Assembly (NCBI GenBank): GCA_963709875.1
Contig: CAVPYB010000005.1
Location: forward strand, 124,001-188,000
DNA: 64,000 nt
Source of the DNA: JAQBDA01 sp963709875
GTDB taxonomy: Bacteria > Chloroflexota > Anaerolineae > Anaerolineales > UBA4823
Direction of reading: 5' to 3'
Shown: positions 26,169 through 35,059 of the stretch, in pieces
Numbering within the stretch: position 1 is the first letter of the stretch
How the letters are laid out: each line of letters starts with the position of its first letter
Made by a program: the position numbers and the translations under genes
Notes under the pieces: model-generated
Databases searched by the model: none
What the model was told of the DNA's origin: nothing
Seen by the model: only the letters and a program-made list of their open reading frames with translations

Positions 26169-26342
26169 CTACGTTTCAGTCTGTCGGTCGAGAGCTGCCC
26201 CGATAGTCAGGCCCAGGATCAAGCCAAAGCCCCCACCGAATACGATTCCCATGGGAATGCTGCCCAAGGCAGAACCGGCAATGATGCCAATGCCGGCGCC
26301 GAGCACCAGCCCGATTGCTAGGAATTTGGATTTGCTTTCCAT
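26169..26342 (-). CDS. Small glycine-zipper membrane protein
   Basis: 57 residues from an ATG after GGGAGGTAAACGC. It consists of two hydrophobic helices rich in glycine with GxxxG spacing (LVLGAGIGIIAGSALG and GGGFGLILGLTIGAAL), a short charged N-terminus, and a DRQTET tail. Such two-helix glycine-zipper peptides usually oligomerise in membranes. The role is unknown. Confidence 0.75.
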   Translation of the reverse strand: MESKSKFLAIGLVLGAGIGIIAGSALGSIPMGIVFGGGFGLILGLTIGAALDRQTET

Positions 26343-26544
26343 GCGTTTACCTCCCAGGTGATTCCTGCTATGACCTTTTAGAAAGACCTGACAGGTATCC
26401 TTAATCTGCCCTGGTTGGAATGTAATTTCCAGGCGAAGGCGCATAGAAGGATTTTCAGGCGATTAAACCTGTCCGGTCTGGTGGTTATATATATGATATA
26501 GAATTTACGGGGAGAGATCATCCCCCAGATTGGGGAATCAGTGA

Positions 26545-27255
26545 TCACCCATTTGGGGAATTATGGTGTAGCTTTTTCTTAATTTTCAGCGCTTCATTCA
26601 GGTGGATGAAATTATGGCGGGTGGGAGGCAAAAGCAGCAGACCGGCAATGCTGCGGCGGCTCCAGTAGTCGATCAGGTCCTGCGCTTCGGGCACCACAGC
26701 ATTCTCATCCAGCAGGCGCTGCAGGCGGGAAAGATCGACCTTTGCTTTGACCTGCTCCAGGCTGAGCGCTCTCACGATGCCCTGGGTATTGCGACCGATG
26801 GCTGTGCGATAAGCGCGCAGCGCACCGATATCGACCACCCGGCTGAGAGCATCCACCTGAGCGATCCCCATCAGGTTGCCGGTGCTGGGGACGGCGAGCT
26901 GCATGCGCTCCATCCAGCCTTCACGGGTATACACCTGCTCACCGCCACCTACCAGGACGCTCATGGTCACATCCTCGATGCGGGCGATGTGCCAGACCAG
27001 CCAGGCGATGGAGTGCTCGCCGCCGGTTGGGATTGCCCGGCAAAGCTCTGTGGTGAGGTCGCTGAAGATTTCGTCTTCGAAGGACCAGTCCTGCGTGGCG
27101 GACATCGCGGCAGCGTGGAGCTGGGCGTGCTGGGAGAGGAACATCCGGATAGCGTCCGGGTGCCGATCATAGCTCAACAGCAGTTTGCGAAGCACAGATT
27201 GTTGTTTGTTCCAGGTTTTACGCCTATGATCCAATTTCTGATCATTTCCCTTCAT
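26545..27255 (-). CDS. DinB superfamily protein
   Basis: 236 residues with the four-helix DinB/YfiT-type metal-binding bundle. Histidines that could bind metal are in GEHSIAWLVWHIARIEDVTM and PPTRHNFIHLNEALKI. The family includes thiol S-transferases and damage-inducible proteins; the reaction here is unknown. The start codon overlaps the stop of the upstream ELWxxDG gene (TGATG), so translation may be coupled to a gene that is currently frameshifted. Internal starts are possible; the first 35 residues look poorly conserved. Confidence 0.78.
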   Translation of the reverse strand: MKGNDQKLDHRRKTWNKQQSVLRKLLLSYDRHPDAIRMFLSQHAQLHAAAMSATQDWSFEDEIFSDLTTELCRAIPTGGEHSIAWLVWHIARIEDVTMSVLVGGGEQVYTREGWMERMQLAVPSTGNLMGIAQVDALSRVVDIGALRAYRTAIGRNTQGIVRALSLEQVKAKVDLSRLQRLLDENAVVPEAQDLIDYWSRRSIAGLLLLPPTRHNFIHLNEALKIKKKLHHNSPNG

Positions 27256-30148
27256 CAGTCTGAAGAATCGCTCGCATTTTCAGGCATCACTGGCAGGTAG
27301 ACGCGGTTGAGGACATACCGGTACGCCCACAGCTCATAGCCGTGATAGGTATCAGCTCCGGCGAAAAATACTGTATCATCGGCATTGCCGATCAGATAGG
27401 GCGAGGCGTATATTGAAGGGTTATTATCAATAACCAACTGTGTCCCGTTAAACGTCCCATCGCTTTGCCACAGCCCTCCACCATACTGGAAATCTTCACC
27501 GGTGAAGAGCACTACATTCTCGACGGTAACCAGCGGAGAAAGATTAGCCCAGCCGGGGAAGCCGTCGCCGTTGCCTGGTTTTATATCCCTGACCATATAG
27601 GTGCCCAGCGCGCTGCCATCGCTCACCCATAATTCCCGCCCCCACTCAACTAAAACCGCGCTGAAGTACAGCTTTCCGTTCAGGCTGGTCAGGTGAAGCG
27701 GAGCATATGTAGTGCTTGCATCGGGGTAGATATCCTGGACGAGCCGGGTGCCCTTCTCGGTGCCATCGCTCTTCCAAAGCTCCCTCCCGTGGCTGGCGTC
27801 AATGGCAGTGAAAAACAGGGTGCCGCTGACATCTGTCAGCAATGAAGGCCAGGCATAATCCCCGGGATAGATATCTTTCACCATCTCTGTGCCAGATTTG
27901 GTGCCGTCGCTGACCCACAGCTCCACGCCGTGCTGACCATCATCCGCGCCAAAAAACAATCTGCCGCCGCTCTCAGTCAGCAAGCCCGGGCCGCCAGACC
28001 ACTTCCCAGGCTGGATATCGATGACCAGCCGTGTGCCTGCCGAGGTGCCGTCGCTGCGCCACAGCTCGAAGCCGTGCTCGCCATCATCGGCAGCAAAATA
28101 CAAAACACCGTCTACCACTGTGAGGTTGACCGGGCTTGAAGAGCCGGCAGGATGGATATCTTTGACCAGCGCCGTCCCGGTGGTGCTGCCGTCGCTCTTC
28201 CACAGCTCAGCCCCATGCTGACCATCATCAGCGCTGAAGTACAGCCAGCCGTCCATCTCAACCAGGGAGGCGGGCTCTGAAGGCCCCGCTGCATTGATGT
28301 CATTTACAAGGTAGGTGCCCGGTTCTGTCCCGTCCGTGCGCCACAACTCGAAGCCATGGGTGCCATCGTCAACAGTGAAGAAGAGCACATCGCCCACAGC
28401 CAGCCATTCGAATCCGTATGAATTGATCACAGATGTGTCGGGAACAATATCCTTCACGAGCAGGGTGTTGACTTCTGTTCCATCGCTCCTCCACAGCTCT
28501 AGCCCATGGACGCGATCTCTGGCGAGGAAATACAGGACATTGTCTATCCCGACTGCCGGGAATCCCAGCCCTACACTATCCTCCGTCAGAGTATTAATAT
28601 CCTTCACCAGGACAGTCCCCGCTTCGCTCCCATCGCTGATCCACAGTTCGGGACCATGTGTACCATCATTGGCAAGGAAATAAAGCCGGTTCAGGCTGTC
28701 CGGGTAGATTATTGTAACCTTCCAGCTCGACGATGAATCCTCTCCCGGGTTGATGTCCTTTACCATCCGCGTGCCAGCTTGAGTACCATCACTGGTGAAG
28801 AGTTCCTCCCCGACGCTGTCGTTACCCGCAAAAAAGTAGAGCGCTCCGTTCTGCGTGACCAGGCTGCGAAATCCATAACTGTCTTCTCCAACAGAGCTGA
28901 CCAGTGCGAACAGTGTGCCGGAGGGTGTGCCATCCGTGCGCCACAAACCATTTCCATGCAGGTTGTTATAGGCCGGAAAGTAAAGCAATCCGTCAAGTTC
29001 CGCCATCCACCGCGAGCACTCGTAGCAGCCCTGGGCAGCGCCGGGATAGATATCTTTGAGCATAATTGTGCCGTTGGAGCTCCCATCACTCTGCCAGAGC
29101 TCCTGTCCATGGGTGTCATCTTGCGCCGTGAAATAAAACCTGTCTTTGTAGGTTGAAAAATATCTCGCATTCGATGAGTTTGGCTGCCCCCACTCATCCA
29201 TTCCGGGATAGATGTCCTTGACAAGCATCGTCCCCATTTCTGTGCCATCGCTCATCCAGGGCTCTGCACCATGCACGCCATCATCGGCTTCAAAGAACAG
29301 CTTGCCATTGGTGGTGGCGATAGCCGGGTCTTGTGAATCATCGGGGTAGGGCAGGTAAGCAGGACGTGAACTGTTCTCACCCGGGAAGATGTCTTTTACC
29401 AGGACAGTGCTGGCAGTGCTGCCATCCGTCTTCCACAACTCAACCCCGTGCACCTCATCATCAGCAAAGAAGAATAACTCGTCGTTAAGGACTGTACCTT
29501 TGTATGGATCGGATGAATAGGGGGGACTCCGGATATGTTGGGAGCGATATCCTTCACCAATCTGGTGCCCGCCTCGGTGCCATCAGTGACCCATAACTCG
29601 TTTCCAGTTGTGCCATCGTCGGCGCTGAAAAACAGCAACCCGTTGAATACTGCCAGCAGCATATCCGTGTAAACAGGGAGCCCATCGCCCTCAGAGTTGA
29701 TATCTTTAACGAGTGCTGTCCCGCCGACTGTCCCATCGCTCTTATACAGCTCGTACCCGGTTACCTTGTCGTATGCGGCAAAGTACAGGCTGCCGTTTAA
29801 CACTGCCAGACGAGTAGGGTCATAAAGAAGATCCGGGTAGAGTATCCAGAGCAACGATGTGCCTGCTTCTGTGCCATCGCTGCGATACAGGATAGTCCCG
29901 TAATACCAGTCTAAGGTTACAAAATAGAACACGCCGTCCATCTCCACCGGATTATATATCTCGATCCCATGGGTGTAGGTGTTGATATCCTTCACCAGGT
30001 AGGGAGCCTGGGAGGCGCTGGCAGGGAGCTGCGGGTGCGGGTCCTCGTCAGCCCAGGAGGTATCGAAGCCGATGAATGTAATCAGTAAAATTGTGAAGAT
30101 GAAGATTGGGAGAAATAACCTGAGCTGGCTGGACGTTTTTCTGTTCAT
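27255..30148 (-). pseudogene. Secreted ELWxxDG repeat protein, one frameshift
   Basis: The start at 30148 gives a signal peptide (LRLFLPIFIFTILLITFIGF) and three repeats. The frame then breaks at a run of six C on the coding strand (29520-29525), and the second frame continues with fourteen more repeats to the stop at 27255. Each unit of about 50 residues has the form F-x-A-D-D-G-x-H-G-x-E-L-W-x-S-D-G-T-x-x-G-T-x-L-V-K-D-I. About 17 units are countable, for a repaired product near 964 residues. The C-terminus is RVYLPVMPENASDSSD. These proteins are extracellular propeller-like adhesins or scaffold proteins. A homopolymer indel of this sort is typical of sequencing error but could also be phase variation. 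Confidence 0.85.
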
Positions 30149-30331
30149 GGTTAATTCCTTGGATCATGAGAGACAGATGTTATCCATGCAGTGTATATTC
30201 TTTGGAACCCGCCCGAGTGCGATGAAACTCTGAATCATCCAATGAGTTGGATAGCGAATTGGGCGATCTACGAAATTGGCGGTTGAATTGATTATATATC
30301 CGGAAGTTGTATTTGAATACAATTAATTCGT

Positions 30332-31727
30332 GGCTCATTGGGAGTTACCGTGATTGAGCCACATATGGTGGTCGGGCAGCGAACAGGCGATAGCCTTCCA
30401 GATCGAGGGAGATACGTTGGAAAAGATGGGCCAGGTTGAACAATCCATAGCAGCGCCGCTTGAGGACCTTCAGCTTGTTGTTCAAGCCTTCGACGAAGCC
30501 GCTATTATCTCGGTTGACGAAATAGTTGAGGATTTCCTGCCACCAGCGGCCCAGAGTATTGAGGAACTTGTCGAAGCAGCGCAACTCGCTTCGAGCGACG
30601 CGTTTGATCCAGGCTCGGATTTTGGTTTTGGCTCTGGCTGGAGAAATGTGCTGGTCAAAGATGGCGGTCAATTGCTGCTGCAGGTCATAAGCCTGCTTCA
30701 GTTCAGGCGAGTAGCGGAAAAGCAATCGGAGGAGACGTCTGTCTTCAGCAGTCAGGTCGGAGGGTTTCTTGCGCAAAGCCCACAGGCTGCCCTTCAGTTG
30801 TTTGTACTCTGTGGCTGGAAGCTCCTTTTTCAGACGCCCGAGTTCCTGTTTACGCAAATCATCCAGACCATCTCGGTAAGCTCTAGCGACATGGAAACGA
30901 TCAATCACGATGCGGACATGCTTCAGTTCTTCTCGTACGGCTTCACTAAAGCCTTCGTACATGTCACAACAGACCGTGTGGATGGTCTGTTGCAAGCGTT
31001 GTGGGATGGAACGCAGGAATTCGATCAGGGTATCCTTCTGACGATCAGGCAAAACCGCCAGGATCACCAGGCGATCTCCCGCCAGGCGGGCTGTCACAAT
31101 CACTACGAAATTGCGGTGGCCCTTCTTGAGCGCGATCTCATCCATCCCCACAACCCCCAGGGCGCTGTATTGCCACCAATCCACACTGGTGCTGATCCGA
31201 CGCTCCAGGACACCCAAGACACAGTCGTAGCTCACATTTTCTTTGATGCTCACATCTTCGACCGTCGAATTGACCAGTTGCAGCAGCAAATGATCATCAT
31301 ACGCCATGCTGTGCGGACTGTTACTCTCGCGCCAATCCAGGCGTTGCGTCGTCGTCGGGTGACCTTCACATTCCATGCATTGGTAGCGTCGCGGGCGATA
31401 GCGCAGATAACTCGGCCGCCCGAACACCGACAAGTGGCGGATGATCATCCATTCATCATACCCATGCCGTTTACGGATCTCTCGTCCACATTGACGGCAG
31501 AGGGTTCCTTCTTTGGTGCTCTCTATGGTGATGATCAACTCGCCATCTTTGTTGATTTCCGTCTTCAATACCCGCACATCGGGAATATCCAGAGGTACAG
31601 TAACTTGTGCCCGGGCCATGGGGTTCTCCTTGGCTGCTTACCAGTAATTTTGCCGCTAATTTTACTCGGAAACGTTCTTTCAATACCCCCTATATCTGGC
31701 GGGTGTCACGGCGATTCCCAATGAGCC
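30332..31727. mobile_element. Complete ISL3-family insertion sequence
   Basis: The ends are inverted repeats beginning GGCTCATTGGGA: 30332-30352 on the left, complement of 31707-31727 on the right, 18 of 21 bases identical. The flanks are TAATTCGT (30324-30331) and AAATTCGT (31728-31735), an 8-base target duplication with one mismatch, the size expected for ISL3. One intact transposase lies inside. The element sits between the ELWxxDG gene and fabH and disrupts no recognisable gene. Confidence 0.9.
30345..31619 (-). CDS. ISL3 family transposase
   Basis: 424 residues, full length for the family. N-terminal zinc-finger pairs CRQC (41-44) and CMEC (81-84) precede a helix-turn-helix region. The DDE catalytic triad is Asp160 (GMDEIALKKGH), Asp219 (CCDMYEGF) and Glu377 (FVEGLNNKLKVLKRR). 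The stop codon lies inside the left inverted repeat. No frameshift or stop, so the element may still be mobile. Start ATG after CAAGGAGAACCCC. Confidence 0.95.
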   Translation of the reverse strand: MARAQVTVPLDIPDVRVLKTEINKDGELIITIESTKEGTLCRQCGREIRKRHGYDEWMIIRHLSVFGRPSYLRYRPRRYQCMECEGHPTTTQRLDWRESNSPHSMAYDDHLLLQLVNSTVEDVSIKENVSYDCVLGVLERRISTSVDWWQYSALGVVGMDEIALKKGHRNFVVIVTARLAGDRLVILAVLPDRQKDTLIEFLRSIPQRLQQTIHTVCCDMYEGFSEAVREELKHVRIVIDRFHVARAYRDGLDDLRKQELGRLKKELPATEYKQLKGSLWALRKKPSDLTAEDRRLLRLLFRYSPELKQAYDLQQQLTAIFDQHISPARAKTKIRAWIKRVARSELRCFDKFLNTLGRWWQEILNYFVNRDNSGFVEGLNNKLKVLKRRCYGLFNLAHLFQRISLDLEGYRLFAARPPYVAQSR

Positions 31728-31877
31728 AAATTCGTGACAGATGGGTGCTGGAAGCTGCGCCCGCTGACCGCCCGCAACGCGCAGACGTAGGCGGAACCAA
31801 CGGCAGAGCGTCGGTCATCCACTATGACCGGCGCACTCCATTAAAACTCTTTGATATAGCGGTGGTGGTACAGCTCA

Positions 31878-33041
31878 CTACCTCGCGCTAGTTATCTCCT
31901 GCTGGGCGGCGTTCTCAGTCTCAGCCTGGTCTTGCTCAGTGCTCTTGGCTTCATTCTTAACCCCCTTCTGGGACCCATTCTTGACCCCGTTGCGGGAGAA
32001 CCAGCGCAGGAAGGGCAGTCGCCAGCGTTTCGGCTCCGGCGGCGCTTCGCGCTCGGCGAGCTTGATCACGGTCGAAGCCCAGGTCAGCCCAGCGCCGAAA
32101 GCCACGCATGCCACGGTGTCGCCGGTCTGGATGCGCCCGCTGTCGAGCGCCTCGCACAGGGCAATTGGGATGGAGGCCGCCGAGGTGTTGCCGTATTTTT
32201 CGATGTTGACGTAAACCTTATCCATGGGCAGGCGGATCTGGCGGGCGGCGCTCTCGATGATGCGCAGGTTGGCCTGGTGCGGGATGAGCAGGTCGATCTC
32301 GTCCACTGTTATACCGGCCGCGTGGATGGCTTCCTTCAATGCGGAACCCAGCACACGCGTGGCGAACTTGAACACTTCGCGGCCGTTCATGTACAGGTAC
32401 TGCTCGCCCTTATCCAGCGATTCGTGGGTAGGCGGGTTGACGCTGCCGCCGCCGTGCAGGATCAGCTGCTCAGCCTGCGAGCCGTCCGAGCCGAACACAT
32501 GGGAGATCACCCCGGAAGGTTTCTCTGTCGCCTCGACGACCACCGCCCCGGCACCGTCGCCGAAAAGGATGCAGGTATTGCGGTCGCTGTAATCGATCCA
32601 GCGGCTGATGATCTCTACACCGATCACCAGGATGCGTTTGTAGGCGCCAGTAGCGATGAACTGCTGGGCGGTCGCCAGCGCGTACAGGAAGCCGGCGCAG
32701 CCGTTCACCAGGGTGAAGGCGCCGATCTTCTTGGCGCCCAGGGCGTGCTGGACCTGGGAGGAGATGGGCGGGGTGAGGTAGTCGGGGCTGGAGGTGGCGA
32801 CGATGATCAGGTCGAGGTCGGAAGGGCGCAGGTTGGCTTGTTTCAGCGCCTGGCGGGAGGCGGCGATCGCCATGGTGGAGGTATATTCGCCCTCGCTGAC
32901 CACGTGGCGCTCGCGGATGCCGGTCCGTTCCACGATCCACTGGTCGGTCGTATCGACCATCTTTTCGAGGTCGAAATTGGTAATAACCCGCTCGGGCACG
33001 TACATACCCCAGCCGGCGATGTTCCCATATAGCTGGCTCAT
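31878..33041 (-). CDS. fabH: 3-oxoacyl-ACP synthase III (KAS III)
   Basis: 387 residues. It catalyses the first condensation of fatty acid synthesis, acyl-CoA plus malonyl-ACP. The thiolase-fold active site is complete: Cys115 in VNGCAGFLYAL, His255 in IPHQANLRII and Asn285 in YGNTSAAS, with the usual TSSPDYLTPP and GDGAGAVVVE segments. It is longer than typical FabH (about 320-330) by a C-terminal tail of ~50 polar residues containing two near-identical NGVKNGSQKGVKN units, probably disordered. It is isolated from other fab genes; a branched-chain or specialised role is possible. Start ATG after GAGGAGTGAGCC. Confidence 0.92.
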   Translation of the reverse strand: MSQLYGNIAGWGMYVPERVITNFDLEKMVDTTDQWIVERTGIRERHVVSEGEYTSTMAIAASRQALKQANLRPSDLDLIIVATSSPDYLTPPISSQVQHALGAKKIGAFTLVNGCAGFLYALATAQQFIATGAYKRILVIGVEIISRWIDYSDRNTCILFGDGAGAVVVEATEKPSGVISHVFGSDGSQAEQLILHGGGSVNPPTHESLDKGEQYLYMNGREVFKFATRVLGSALKEAIHAAGITVDEIDLLIPHQANLRIIESAARQIRLPMDKVYVNIEKYGNTSAASIPIALCEALDSGRIQTGDTVACVAFGAGLTWASTVIKLAEREAPPEPKRWRLPFLRWFSRNGVKNGSQKGVKNEAKSTEQDQAETENAAQQEITSAR

Positions 33042-33100
33042 GGCTCACTCCTCAATTGGCGAAAAGTTTATTTTATCACCGATGGGAGGGGAGGGGGCGA

Positions 33101-33142
33101 CAAGGCAACCAGGGGATCAGGCAACCAGGCAACCAGGCAACA
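33101..33142. repeat. AGGCAACC low-complexity repeat
   Basis: Tandem-like units AGGCAACC/AGGCAACA in the gap upstream of fabH, similar in style to CGACAAGGCAACAAGG at 9242-9257. No gene. Confidence 0.7.
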
Positions 33143-33184
33143 CGGGGACAAAGGGCCGAGGCGATAGGGTAAGCCAACTCTACC

Positions 33185-33508
33185 CTATTTGGGCTCAAGT
33201 GTCATGACGTAGTCGTAGCTTTCGTTCAAATATTCGGACAGCTTATCCAGATCATCGAGCATATGATCGGGGATGAGCACATAGCCCTTCATCTCCGCTC
33301 TATACGATATATATTTGGACGATCCGAATGCCTCGATGTACTTTTCTTGAACAGGCTTTGAAAACCGAATGCCTATTTCACCCGCTTTATTGAGCAGCGA
33401 GAACATGTACCCGTTGGCGGAGGTGTAGGGCATGGTTTTTCCTTTCCTCTCAAAGCGGGGGCATTTATCAATCAACTGATCGTAAAGTCCAAGCTTCTGG
33501 TCCCACAT
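33185..33508 (-). CDS. Small soluble protein, possibly TfoX-N-like
   Basis: 107 residues from the ATG (MWDQKLGLYDQLIDKC) that stands eight bases after AAGGAGG; two earlier in-frame ATGs have worse spacing. Conserved-looking parts are KGKTMPYTSANGYMFSLLNKAGEIGIRF, then MKGYVLIPD and a terminal helix ending SYDYVMTLEPK. The layout resembles TfoX/Sxy N-terminal domain proteins of about this size, but I would not insist on it. Confidence 0.65.
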   Translation of the reverse strand: MWDQKLGLYDQLIDKCPRFERKGKTMPYTSANGYMFSLLNKAGEIGIRFSKPVQEKYIEAFGSSKYISYRAEMKGYVLIPDHMLDDLDKLSEYLNESYDYVMTLEPK

Positions 33509-33911
33509 ATCATTCATCCTCCTTGAAAATTTTCCATTCACGGTCGCTTCGTCGTAGGGTGCGTTGCCAACGCACCCTACACTGCTGGCATATTATTACA
33601 GTCTTTCGGCTGCTTCGCAATACCCGGCAGATCAATTTGCCAAATTGACCTACAGCAATAAACGGCACACTCTCTCTGTGTGGCAGGTTTGGTCAGATTA
33701 AAATCTTGTGGTATCATGGCAAACTGCTAATATTTATTTACAATGTCTTTGTGAGGAAGCGAATTTTCCGCTCTTTGGAACACCACGACGAAGCAATCTG
33801 CAGGTGAGCGAAGAGATTGCTTTGGCATAGATCGCCTCGCAATGACGTTGGCCGGTAACATGTTTGGAACTGTTGAATGCTGCACTTAATAAAATACTTG
33901 CGGAGGTTTTC
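33509..33911. repeat. Gene-free region with two palindromic elements
   Basis: At 33554-33580 GTAGGGTGCGTTG and CAACGCACCCTAC pair perfectly around one base; this TAGGGTGCGTTG type of palindrome is widespread in intergenic DNA of several phyla. At 33632-33648 TCAATTTG and CAAATTGA pair around one base and are followed by CCTAC, related to the palindrome at 10770-10794. The section 33750-33850 (GAAGCAATCTG, GAGATTGC, GCCTCGCAATGACG) also looks like a dispersed repeat. No gene seen. Confidence 0.7.
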
Positions 33912-34835
33912 GTGTCAGATACGAATGTAATTATGGCCCTGGGTAAGGTGATGATCGCGGCCGCATGGGCGGATGGCAGCGTGACTCACGACGAGATCAA
34001 CTGTCTGAAGGACCTGCTCTTCCAGCTGCCGGAGGTAACTGCCAGCGAGTGGAATGAGTTGGATATCTATATCGAGTCGCCGGTCGGAGAGGCGGAGCGC
34101 GAGCGGCTGCTGGCTGAGCTGGTCTCCGGCCTTAAATCCGAGCGCGATAAGGCGCTGGCGCTCTCGGCGATTGACGCGCTGGTGAACACGGATGGCGGCC
34201 TGGACGAGGCTGAGAAGGCTGCCGCGCAGGAAATGAAGGCAGCCATCGAGTCGACCAGCTTTGGGGTGTTCGGCAACCTTGGCAAGCTGGTGGGCGGCTC
34301 GATGAAGCGCCGCTCGCAGGCGCTGGAGAGCGCGCCTAACCGCGAGCTGTATATGGACGACTACGCCAAGAACAAGGTCTATTACTCGCTCAGCCGGCGT
34401 CTGGAGCTGAACGGCGTATCGATCGACTTGCCGGAGGAGGCGCTGCGCAAGCTGAGCCTGGCGGGCGGGCTGATGGCGCGGGTCGCCTACGTCGACCGCG
34501 CTGTGGATGAAGGCGAGTTCGATACGATGGTGGCGGCGATCAAGGATGGCTGGGGGCTGCCGGAGGTGCAGGCTGCGTTGGTAGCAGAGGTGGCAGTGTC
34601 AGAGATCGGCAGGGGAATGGATTTCTATCGCCTGTCGCGGCGCTTCTTCGAGAAGACGGACGAAGACGAGCGCGTGCGCTTTATGGATGTGCTCTTTGCC
34701 GTGGCACAGGGGGATGGCTACGTCTCTTACGAGGAGACGGAAGAGATCCGCACGATCGCCACAGTGCAGAAGCTGACCCACAAGCAGTTCATCGACGCCA
34801 AGCTGAAGGTCCCGCAAGATAAGAGGGCGGAGTAA
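33912..34835 (+). CDS. TerB-like tellurite-resistance/stress protein, duplicated domain
   Basis: 307 residues from a GTG five bases after CGGAGG; a TTG sixteen codons earlier is open but has no ribosome binding site. Two all-helical TerB-type modules are visible. The first is MALGKVMIAAAWADGSVTHDEI with ALVNTDGGLDEAE; the second is LAGGLMARVAYVDRAVDEGEF with VAQGDGYVSYEETEEIRTIA. The acidic loops (ADGSVTHDE, DRAVDEGE, GDGYVSYEE) match metal-binding TerB helices. The function is stress-related by family only. A Rho-independent terminator follows. Confidence 0.8.
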   Translation: MSDTNVIMALGKVMIAAAWADGSVTHDEINCLKDLLFQLPEVTASEWNELDIYIESPVGEAERERLLAELVSGLKSERDKALALSAIDALVNTDGGLDEAEKAAAQEMKAAIESTSFGVFGNLGKLVGGSMKRRSQALESAPNRELYMDDYAKNKVYYSLSRRLELNGVSIDLPEEALRKLSLAGGLMARVAYVDRAVDEGEFDTMVAAIKDGWGLPEVQAALVAEVAVSEIGRGMDFYRLSRRFFEKTDEDERVRFMDVLFAVAQGDGYVSYEETEEIRTIATVQKLTHKQFIDAKLKVPQDKRAE

Positions 34836-34886
34836 TAGAGTAATCCGGGCTCGCTGAATCAAGCGAATCACAAAGCAAGTGACAAC

Positions 34887-34928
34887 CTCGGCGGGTATTT
34901 TATAAGATCTCGCCGAGTTTGTTTTATT
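34887..34928 (+). terminator. Rho-independent terminator after TerB-like gene
   Basis: CTCGGCG (34887-34893) pairs with CGCCGAG (34911-34917), followed by TTTGTTTTATT. It lies 52 bases after the TerB-like stop. Confidence 0.75.
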
Positions 34929-35059
34929 CCGCTAGAAGGCATCAAGACCCAGAGTCCGACGTGGACCCTGTCTCAAATACAGGTAGAATATCAATAGCAA
35001 CAATCTTTGATGTGCATCTCCAGAGACGAGGGTATCAATCCTGCCAAAGAGGAACCACC

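Noticed and set aside
30354..31724. 456-residue plus-strand frame opposite the ISL3 transposase
   Set aside because: Antisense of an intact DDE transposase; extends across the IS end.
32470..33048. 192-residue minus-strand frame inside fabH
   Set aside because: Arg/His/Pro-rich shadow frame of fabH, whose active-site residues are complete in the main frame.
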